From assembly GCF_018260555.1 (NCBI RefSeq), contig NZ_JAGLBB010000071.1, positions 1-12,780 of the forward strand: a DNA stretch of 12,780 nucleotides. The letters run 5' to 3'. A program made the position numbers and the translations under genes. Below are positions 4,955-12,780 of the stretch, piece by piece (positions within the stretch are counted from its first letter, which is position 1; each line of letters starts with the position of its first letter). The stretch is from Deinococcus sp. Lineage in GTDB: Bacteria > Deinococcota > Deinococci > Deinococcales > Deinococcaceae. The notes below the pieces were generated by a model that worked only from the letters and a program-made list of their open reading frames with translations, did no database searches and was not told the DNA's origin.

Positions 4955-6130
4955 GTGAAGCGCCTGCCCCAGCTCATCCTGACTCTCCTGTTCACGGGTG
5001 CCCTCGTGCTGCCCGGCGCCGGGGCGACCCTGATCTCACCGCCACAGCCCGCGCAGGTGGCCCGCAGCGTTCAGGTGGCCGCGACGTTGCTCACGCCGGA
5101 CGAGGTGATCGCCCTGATGAACGCGGGGCGCCTGACCGAAGCAGAAACCGCGGCCCGCGCCGCTTCGGCCGCGCACCCGGAATCTGCGCGGTCCCTGCTC
5201 CTGCGGGCCCGCATTCAGGCGCGGCAGGGGAGACTCCCGGAGGCCCGCGCCGCCCTGAGCCGCGCGCAGGCGCTGCCTCAGTGGGACGAGCAGGAACTCG
5301 GCGTGCCTTTTCAGTCTCCCGGCGAGATCGAGCAGGTCATGGTGGCCGACCCCGCCGCCGCGCGTGGCCTGCTGGCCGACGTACTGCTGTCCGAGGGCGA
5401 CGATCCCAAGGCGTACTACCTGCTGGCCATGACCGAGGCTATTGCCCGGCAGTGGGACGCCTCACGCGCCGCGCTGGCACGGGCGCGTGCCCTGTCGCCC
5501 GACCTGGGCTTCGCGGACCCGAAATCGCTGGCCTCACTGGAACGGGCGTTGCAGCAGAACCAGCCACCCGTCCTGAACGGTCCGGCACTGGCGCCATCCC
5601 CGTGGCGGTACGTGTGGTGGGGGCTGGGGGCGGTGCTGGTGTGGTTCGCGTGGTGGGCGGTGCGTGCGGTCAAACAGTCCATGGCGCAGGAGGAGGCCAG
5701 CCGCGCCGCACGCGTCGAGAAGGCTGCTCTGACTGCCGACGAACTGGAACGGCAGGTGCAACAGGAACTCGCCGGAGCGCGCCGCGACACCCCGCAAGAG
5801 CAGCGCCGCGCCAGCCGGCTTGAGCAACTGGCCGCGCAGGTGATGGACTGGCAGGAGAAGGCCCTGGCCGACCGCATCAGCGCCGCCCTGATGGAAGCCA
5901 CGTACCGCCGCCTGCACGCCGCCGCGCAGAGTGACGACGCCCACGCCGCGTACACGGCCGAAGAAGCCGAGAAGGCCGCGAAAGAACAGGCCCGGCTGGC
6001 GGCGGAAGCAGAGCGCCGCAAGGAGCGGCAGACCAGTGGCCCGTCCAGCCTGCGCAAGAGTGAACGGAGCAGCTGGAGCAGTGGCCGCAGTAGCTCTGGC
6101 CGTGACAATTCCGGGGGCAGCAAGTGGTGA
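4955..6130 (+). CDS. Membrane-anchored TPR-like protein with coiled coil and Ser-rich tail
   Basis: A 391-residue protein I cannot assign to a named family. An N-terminal signal peptide (KRLPQLILTLLFTGALVLPGAGA) is followed by TPR-like helices: MNAGRLTEAETAARAASAAHPES and LRARIQARQGRLPEARAALSRAQAL, then a further helical pair ending near residue 190. A Trp-rich membrane segment (YVWWGLGAVLVWFAWWAVRAV, about residues 219-239) leads to a charged, probably coiled-coil domain (about 245-358). The protein ends in a basic, Ser/Gly-rich tail (about 361-391). The TPR part should face the periplasm and the coiled coil the cytoplasm. GTG 4955 gives a clean signal peptide and a TANNNT box seven bases upstream; ATG 4913 would add 14 Arg-rich residues. 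The gene is convergent with the suf operon. Confidence 0.75.
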   Translation: MKRLPQLILTLLFTGALVLPGAGATLISPPQPAQVARSVQVAATLLTPDEVIALMNAGRLTEAETAARAASAAHPESARSLLLRARIQARQGRLPEARAALSRAQALPQWDEQELGVPFQSPGEIEQVMVADPAAARGLLADVLLSEGDDPKAYYLLAMTEAIARQWDASRAALARARALSPDLGFADPKSLASLERALQQNQPPVLNGPALAPSPWRYVWWGLGAVLVWFAWWAVRAVKQSMAQEEASRAARVEKAALTADELERQVQQELAGARRDTPQEQRRASRLEQLAAQVMDWQEKALADRISAALMEATYRRLHAAAQSDDAHAAYTAEEAEKAAKEQARLAAEAERRKERQTSGPSSLRKSERSSWSSGRSSSGRDNSGGSKW

Positions 6131-6155
6131 CGGACAGCGCGCCGGGCAAAGCAGA

Positions 6156-6183
6156 GCGGTCAGCTCCCGCAGGAACTGACCGC
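6156..6183 (-). terminator. Terminator hairpin between the TPR-like gene and sufD
   Basis: GCGGTCAG (6156-6163) pairs perfectly with CTGACCGC (6176-6183). Inside, TCC/GGA pairs close a CGCA tetraloop after one mismatch. On the minus strand it is followed by TCTGCTTTG, a weak T-rich tail, so it best serves the suf transcript. On the plus strand no T-run follows. A second small stem, CCGCC (6183-6187) with GGCGG (6191-6195), abuts it. Confidence 0.6.
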
Positions 6184-6200
6184 CGCCGCAGGCGGACTGC

Positions 6201-7553
<1,353 letters not shown>

Positions 7554-7574
7554 GAACCCTCCTTGATTACGTTG

Positions 7575-7592
7575 TTATGGGCCTTCCCATGA
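7575..7592 (-). other. Short hairpin just upstream of the sufD ribosome binding site
   Basis: ATGGG (7577-7581) pairs with CCCAT (7586-7590) around CCTT, with two further pairs (7576/7591, 7575/7592). In the mRNA it lies just 5' of the sufD Shine-Dalgarno and could influence its access or mark an mRNA end. Confidence 0.25.
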
Positions 7593-7647
7593 AGAGCGGC
7601 TGCTCCAGCACGGGCAACCCCATCAGTTCGCTGCGCAGCCAGTTCCA

Positions 7648-7678
7648 CTGGGGCCAGAGGCACACCATGGCCCCCCAG
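7648..7678 (-). other. Stem-loop in the sufB-sufD gap
   Basis: CTGGGG (7648-7653) pairs with CCCCAG (7673-7678), and CC (7654-7655) with GG (7669-7670), across a two-base bulge and a 13-base loop. It contains the six-G run at which the small reading frame breaks. It could be an RNA structure that stimulates frameshifting, an intra-operon stabiliser, or chance in GC-rich DNA. Confidence 0.25.
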
Positions 7679-7789
7679 GAGCCTCCCCAGGGCAGCCTTC
7701 CAAACGGCCGGGGGGTCGCCCGGCCGGGTCATGAAATCCGCTCGCCTGCTGGGCTGGTCACACTCCACGGCTCAGGCAGGTGAACGAGA

Positions 7790-9196
<1,407 letters not shown>

Positions 9197-9214
9197 GGGG
9201 GTGCTCCTTCAGGG

Positions 9215-9294
9215 GGCAGATGGCAAAGGGTCGAAGGCAGATGGCGCAGGCGCGGCGTGAGCTGTTACTAAGGCGCTTCTGGCCCTCTGCCTTC
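9215..9294. repeat. Direct and inverted repeats in the sufC-sufB gap
   Basis: GGCAGATGGC occurs twice (9215-9224 and 9236-9245). GAAGGCAGA-T-GGC (9233-9245) is inverted at 9282-9294 as GCC-C-TCTGCCTTC, a 12-pair stem with one mismatch and a 36-base loop. The whole gap from 9197 to 9308 is made of variants of this purine-rich unit and its complement. It could form an mRNA stem that sets the ratio of SufC to SufB or marks a processing site. Confidence 0.55.
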
Positions 9295-9308
9295 AGCCTT
9301 CTGCGGCG

Positions 9309-10064
<756 letters not shown>

Positions 10065-10102
10065 GCGGGCTCCTTCTGGATTGGATCGGGACGGGATTTT
10101 GT

Positions 10103-10117
10103 TAGGAATGATTCCTA
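10103..10117 (-). promoter_or_regulatory. Candidate Fur-family operator of the suf operon
   Basis: A perfect 7-1-7 palindrome, TAGGAAT-G-ATTCCTA. Fur and PerR boxes also have 7-1-7 symmetry with AAT-N-ATT at the centre. The outer bases (TAGG instead of TGAT/TTAT) differ from that consensus. DtxR sites share TTAGG...CCTAA, but with a longer centre. The palindrome lies about 6-20 bases after the predicted suf transcription start, a position suited to repression. Confidence 0.55.
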
Positions 10118-10121
10118 CTTA

Positions 10122-10157
10122 CACGGTTATTTTACCTGCGCCGCCTCCTAAAGTCGA
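10122..10157 (-). promoter_or_regulatory. Predicted suf operon promoter
   Basis: Read on the minus strand, TCGACT (10157-10152) is followed after exactly 17 bases by TAAAAT (10134-10129). These match the -35 and -10 consensus at 4/6 and 5/6 positions. Transcription would start near 10122 and give a leader of about 60 bases that includes the palindrome. The AT-rich character contrasts with the surrounding DNA. Confidence 0.65.
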
Positions 10158-10293
10158 GTGATTCACTGCGGATTCCAGGCGGGAAGAGACGGGGAGCAGT
10201 TGACGCTGGAAAAGGGGGGGATGAGTGGACCGTGAATTGCGACATGATCCCCACCCAGCCGCACAGGGCCGCGAGCGAGATCCAGCGACTCTC

Positions 10294-10459
10294 ATACGGA
10301 ATCCGACGCACGGATGGGTAGCAACCGTTCTATTCGAGCGAACCGGGAAAACTGCGGCGCCCAGCGAGTGGAAGCAAGGCAGGCTTTGACGTGGATTCGA
10401 CACGAGAGCGACCTTCCGCCTTTGTTAAGACGGCAAATGGAATCCGTAGGATTCGGTAT
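10294..10459. repeat. MITE-like dispersed repeat, copy C
   Basis: The element begins with ATACGGAATCCG (10294-10305), the same terminus as copies A and B. The right end is GGAATCCGTA (10439-10448), followed by GGATTCGGTAT (10449-10459); together these form a GAATCC-GTA-GGATTC hairpin. Internal blocks TTCGAGCGAA and GCGAGTGGAAGCA match copy B, but are separated by about 20 extra bases. It is more diverged than A and B. It sits between the divergent suf and exb operons. Confidence 0.6.
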
Positions 10460-10593
10460 CACCCGCTCATGTCAACGCCCGGCGTAACCGGCCCCCTTCG
10501 CTGCTCCCGGCGCCCGATTTGCGCCCCACCTCATGAGGGCCGCGCACGCTCTTTTCACGCTTGCCACGGCCGTGCGTGTTACCCGTGAAGGAC
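10460..10593 (+). other. exbB upstream region, no clear promoter
   Basis: I see no convincing gene or promoter here. A perfect palindrome CACGGCCGTG (10565-10574) lies 20 bases before the exbB start, flanked by CACGC (10556-10560) and GCGTG (10574-10578). The right end of repeat copy C offers TTAAGA (10425-10430), 16 bases, then TAGGAT (10447-10452) as a weak candidate promoter. The region from 10158 to 10293, on the suf side of the repeat, holds nothing I can assign. Confidence 0.3.
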
Positions 10594-11274
10594 ATGAACG
10601 TCATTGACCTCCTCCGCGCCGCTGGACCCCTGTTGTGGGTCCTGCTGGCCCTGTCCGTGTACGTCGTGTACCTGAGTGCCGCCCGCGCGCAGGCCCTGAC
10701 CCGCATGGGTGCCGACGCCCGCACCCTGATCGAACGCGCCCGCGCCATCACCGCCGAGAGCGGCCCGGCTTCCGCGCTGGCCGAGGTGGACCGCGCCGCC
10801 CACCCCAGCCCCGCCGCGCAGGTCCTGCGGGCCGGGCTGGCCCGCGCCGACCGGGGCGGCGAGGCCGCGCAGGCCGCCATGCAGTCTGCGTTGCTGACCG
10901 AGGACGCCCGCCTGTACGCCGGACTGGGCGCGCTGGGTACCGCCGCGCAGATCGGGCCGCTGCTGGGCCTGCTGGGCACCGTGATCGGCATGGTGCGGTC
11001 GTTCCTGGTGTTCAGTCAGACGGCCAACCCCACACCCGCGCAGCTGGGCACCGGCATCAGCGAGGCGCTGGTCAACACGGCCGCCGGACTGGTCGTGGCG
11101 ATCATCGCGTACGTGTGCCGCAACGCCCTGCGCCTGAAAGCCGACCGGCTGGCCCTACAGGCCGAACAGGTACGCGAGGACCTGCCCGGCTGGCTGACCC
11201 GCCCCACCACCCTTCCCGGTGTGGCCGCCGCGCCCCTACCGGAAGTCGCTCTGAGCTTTGGCGGTGCGCCGTGA
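10594..11274 (+). CDS. exbB: MotA/TolQ/ExbB family proton-channel protein
   Basis: A 226-residue inner-membrane subunit of the motor that couples proton flow to outer-membrane work. TM1 is GPLLWVLLALSVYVVYLSAA (11-30), followed by a cytoplasmic helical domain (about 31-115). TM2 is around IGPLLGLLGTVIGMVRSFLVF (120-140) and TM3 around GISEALVNTAAGLVVAIIAYVC (154-175). Thr129 in LLGTV and Thr162 in NTAAGL are the conserved channel-lining Thr positions. ATG 10594 is chosen because family members start just before TM1; its AAGGA is only one base away, and GTG 10585 three codons upstream is an alternative. Only one gene of this family is seen and the following gene looks TonB-like, so ExbB is preferred over TolQ. 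The stop codon overlaps a GTG in a repetitive linker before exbD. Confidence 0.88.
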   Translation: MNVIDLLRAAGPLLWVLLALSVYVVYLSAARAQALTRMGADARTLIERARAITAESGPASALAEVDRAAHPSPAAQVLRAGLARADRGGEAAQAAMQSALLTEDARLYAGLGALGTAAQIGPLLGLLGTVIGMVRSFLVFSQTANPTPAQLGTGISEALVNTAAGLVVAIIAYVCRNALRLKADRLALQAEQVREDLPGWLTRPTTLPGVAAAPLPEVALSFGGAP

Positions 11275-11330
11275 GAGCCGACCCTGTGAGGGCCAACGCT
11301 GTGAGAAGCAGCGCCGTGGGGGCCGCGTGA
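11271..11330 (+). repeat. Four 15-bp tandem units linking exbB and exbD, encoding a 19-codon mini-ORF
   Basis: Units begin at 11271, 11286, 11301 and 11316, each starting GTGAG or GTGGG followed by a GCC- or AGC-like triplet. Read from 11271 they give VRADP-VRANA-VRSSA-VGAA-stop. The first GTG overlaps the exbB stop (GTGA, 11271-11274). The final TGA (11328-11330) overlaps the exbD GTG start (11327-11329). The exbD start itself (GTGAGCGCC) resembles a unit. The linker is in the third frame relative to exbB and exbD. Confidence 0.7.
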
Positions 11331-11761
11331 GCGCCGCCCGCCGCCGCTTCCGGGAGGACGAGGACACCGTGACCTTCGACTTCGCGCCCATGGTGGACAT
11401 CGTGCTGCTTCTGCTGATCTTCTTTTTCCTGACCAGCAACCTGGGCGCGCGGCAGAACGCCCTGCCGCTGGACCTGCCGCGTGCCAGCAGCGCCGTGCAG
11501 GAAACCCCGGACCTGCCCATCGTGAGCGTCAGCCGCGCCGGGCGGCTCTACCTGAACGGCCAGGAAACCACCCTGACCCGACTGGGCGGCCGTCTGCAGC
11601 CGCTCGTCAAAGCGTCCGGCGGGCTGGTGGGCCTGCGCGCCGACGAACGCGGCGACTACGGCACGGTCGTTCGCGTCATGGACGAGATCAAGAAAGCCGG
11701 AGGTTCCCGCCTGGCGCTCGGCACCCAGCCTGTCGGCGCGGCGGAGGAGAGCGCCCCGTGA
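11327..11761 (+). CDS. exbD: ExbD/TolR family biopolymer transport protein
   Basis: A 144-residue single-pass inner-membrane protein that works with ExbB in the proton-driven motor. A short basic N-terminus (VSAARRRFRE) is followed by TFDFAPMVDIVLLLLIFFFLTSNL (16-39). The single TM holds D24, the essential membrane Asp of ExbD. The periplasmic domain (about 45-135) has the usual pattern LPLDLPRASSA, PIVSVSRAGRLYLNGQETTL, LVGLRADERGDYGTVVRVMDEIKKAG. GTG 11327 is preferred: GGGGG lies four bases upstream and it forms a GTGA junction with the mini-ORF. The frame is open to 11258, but that extension would translate the repeat as Cys/Arg/Gln-rich sequence. The stop overlaps the GTG of the next gene. 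Confidence 0.92.
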   Translation: MSAARRRFREDEDTVTFDFAPMVDIVLLLLIFFFLTSNLGARQNALPLDLPRASSAVQETPDLPIVSVSRAGRLYLNGQETTLTRLGGRLQPLVKASGGLVGLRADERGDYGTVVRVMDEIKKAGGSRLALGTQPVGAAEESAP

Positions 11762-12780
11762 CCACCGCTCCGCACCCCGGCGGCTCCTCACCTGAGCGGC
11801 GCGAGCAGGTCCGGGCGGGCGTGTTGGCCGTCGCAGTCCACCTGGCCCTGCTGACGGGTCTGCTGCTCCTGCGCCCCCAGCCTCTACCGCCCGCCGCGCC
11901 GCCAGACCTGACCAGCGCACCCATGGAAGTCGTGACGCTGGCCCCAGCCGTTGTCAGTACGCCCGTCAGGACGCCCACCATTCCGCAGGCCCCCGCGCCG
12001 CCACCCGCGCCAGCACCTACGCCGCCACCCACGCCCAAGGCGACCCCGAAGCCCCAGCAGACGCCCCCCCAGCCGAAAGCACAACCAGAACCGAAAGTGG
12101 AGCCCCCCCCGCAGCCGACGCCAGCGCCCACCCCAGCGCCCACCCCAGCGCCCACCCCGGCCGCCACACCCGACCCGGCCACGCCCGAGACCGCGCCGAG
12201 TGCTGAGGCGCCCCGCGCGGCCAGCCCGGCTCCGTCGGCCGCCCCGGCTCCATCAGCCACCCCAGCGCGCGCGGCGCCCCAGCCAACCACCCCAGCACCG
12301 GTCGAACCGGTTGCCCCGGTGGCCGCCCAGGCATCAGCGCCGGACACGCCGTCAGACCCGGTTCCTGCTGCGGTCACGGGTGTCCCGGCGACCACCGCGG
12401 ACGCCCCGGCCCCGGCAACTCCCGCACGCACCCCTGCCATGACGACGCCGGCCACTCCAGTGCCGGCCACTCCAGTGCCGGGCCCCCCCACGCCGGAACC
12501 GCAGACACCGGAGGCGGCCGCGCAGGCCCGCACGCCTGCCCGTGCGGCCCCGACTGAGTCGGCAGTGGCTAAATCGGTGGCGGCTGAATCGGTGGCGGCT
12601 GAATCGGTGGCGGCCCTGCCGCGCCGGGAGAACGCCGCGCCCGCCAGCAGCGCTTCTGCTGGTAGTGCCTCTGCCAGGAGCGCCGCCCCCGACGCTGCCC
12701 CCGACGCCGCGCCGCGCGCTGCGGCCGGTCGGCCCACCGCGGCGCCGGACCCGGCGACCGTGACGGCCATCCCGGCCCGC
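11758..12780 (+). CDS. tonB: TonB-like energy transducer, partial (right edge)
   Basis: The frame runs from GTG 11758 to the window edge with no stop, so 341 residues of an incomplete protein are seen. The N-terminus has a short cytoplasmic arm (ERREQVRA) and a single TM, GVLAVAVHLALLTGLLLL, with H28 at the position of the TM His required in TonB and TolA. After it comes a very long periplasmic linker rich in Pro, Ala and Thr, at first also Lys (TPKATPKPQQTPPQPKAQPEPK), then mostly Pro/Ala/Thr/Ser. The C-terminal receptor-binding domain would lie beyond the edge. The linker is already about 300 residues, much longer than in E. coli TonB. The start overlaps the exbD stop by GTGA, so translation is probably coupled. 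TonB is favoured over TolA because of the Pro-rich linker, but the missing C-terminus would decide. Confidence 0.75.
   Translation, partial: MTTAPHPGGSSPERREQVRAGVLAVAVHLALLTGLLLLRPQPLPPAAPPDLTSAPMEVVTLAPAVVSTPVRTPTIPQAPAPPPAPAPTPPPTPKATPKPQQTPPQPKAQPEPKVEPPPQPTPAPTPAPTPAPTPAATPDPATPETAPSAEAPRAASPAPSAAPAPSATPARAAPQPTTPAPVEPVAPVAAQASAPDTPSDPVPAAVTGVPATTADAPAPATPARTPAMTTPATPVPATPVPGPPTPEPQTPEAAAQARTPARAAPTESAVAKSVAAESVAAESVAALPRRENAAPASSASAGSASARSAAPDAAPDAAPRAAAGRPTAAPDPATVTAIPAR
12121..12156 (+). repeat. Three perfect 12-bp repeats in the tonB-like linker
   Basis: CCAGCGCCCACC is repeated three times without a mismatch and in frame, encoding PAPT-PAPT-PAPT. Confidence 0.9.
12451..12480 (+). 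repeat. Two perfect 15-bp repeats in the tonB-like linker
   Basis: GCCACTCCAGTGCCG occurs twice back to back, in frame, encoding ATPVP-ATPVP. Confidence 0.9.
12556..12615 (+). repeat. Four 15-bp repeats in the tonB-like linker
   Basis: Units based on GAATCGGTGGCGGCT, in frame, encode ESAVA-KSVAA-ESVAA-ESVAA. The last two differ at one base, and the first is the most diverged. Confidence 0.9.

Larger units (their letters stand above)
7567..7768 (-). pseudogene. Possible small gene between sufB and sufD, frameshifted at a six-G run
   Basis: I do not recognise this protein. Codon third positions are GC-rich in one frame from ATG 7732 (or GTG 7768) to a run of six G (minus strand, 7676-7671). 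They are GC-rich in the next frame from there to TAA 7569-7567 (about 30 of 34 codons, against 15 of 35 if the first frame continued). Removing one G joins the two into a 54-residue reading: MTRPGDPPAV, WKAALGRLLG, AMVCLWPQWN, WLRSELMGLP, VLEQPLFMGR, PITT. It is Trp/Leu-rich and could be a small amphipathic or membrane-associated protein. The stop lies 13 bases before sufD, with the sufD ribosome binding site in between, as in a normal operon junction. As written, the first frame continues to a TGA overlapping the sufD ATG (72 codons). The break may be a real mutation, a sequencing error or a programmed shift. It could also be no gene at all. Confidence 0.35.

Noticed and set aside
10103..10117. 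DtxR box or IscR/SufR site for the suf palindrome
   Set aside because: TTAGG and CCTA are only seven bases apart, against nine in DtxR boxes. No IscR- or SufR-like pattern is seen. Fur-type 7-1-7 symmetry fits better, though DtxR is not excluded.
10594..12780. Tol-Pal (tolQ-tolR-tolA) instead of exbB-exbD-tonB
   Set aside because: It cannot be fully excluded, because the end of the third gene is missing. The Pro-rich linker, rather than a long Ala/Lys helix, favours TonB.

Overview
The window looks like a Deinococcus chromosome. It is very GC-rich with strong GC at third codon positions. It carries a Gfh1-type Gre factor, a protein known from the Deinococcus-Thermus lineage. It also has TANNNT boxes seven bases before start codons, as in the leaderless genes reported for Deinococcus, and a dispersed family of short AT-richer intergenic repeats. 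The assignment rests on sequence features read by eye, not on a search.

Layout. Bases 2-451 (+) hold the C-terminus of a probable outer-membrane beta-barrel protein, closed by a terminator hairpin. A MITE-like repeat (588-724) then leads into an MFS transporter (740-1936, +) and gfh1 (2076-2564, +) with its own promoter. A second repeat copy fills the whole gap to the convergent gene for a lipoprotein zinc aminopeptidase (2740-3813, -). Upstream of it is a small VOC/glyoxalase-fold gene (3964-4323, -). Divergent from that are a pyridoxamine-phosphate-oxidase-like flavoprotein (4469-4885, +) and a membrane-anchored TPR-like protein (4955-6130, +).

The centre is a sufC-sufB-sufD operon on the minus strand (10064 down to 6201), the iron-sulfur cluster scaffold complex. 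It has a recognisable promoter and a 7-1-7 palindrome (10103-10117) of Fur-box geometry just downstream of the predicted transcription start. Two unusually long intra-operon gaps stand out. The sufC-sufB gap holds a long inverted repeat. The sufB-sufD gap appears to hold a small gene broken, or frameshifted, at a run of six G.

Divergent from suf, after a third repeat copy, is an exbB-exbD-tonB cluster (10594 to the right edge, +), a proton-driven energy transducer for outer-membrane transport. exbB and exbD are joined by four 15-bp units forming a 19-codon mini-ORF with GTGA overlaps at both ends. exbD and the tonB-like gene also overlap by GTGA. The tonB-like gene is cut by the window edge and its Pro/Ala-rich linker contains three in-frame tandem-repeat expansions.

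The Fur-like operator suggests iron- or peroxide-linked control of suf. The divergent TonB system would fit an iron theme, but nothing in the sequence shows that the two are co-regulated. The strongest second-look items are the broken small ORF inside suf, the suf operator, the exbB-exbD linker, the repeat family with a conserved hairpin, and the Gfh1 identity of a gene easily mistaken for greA.
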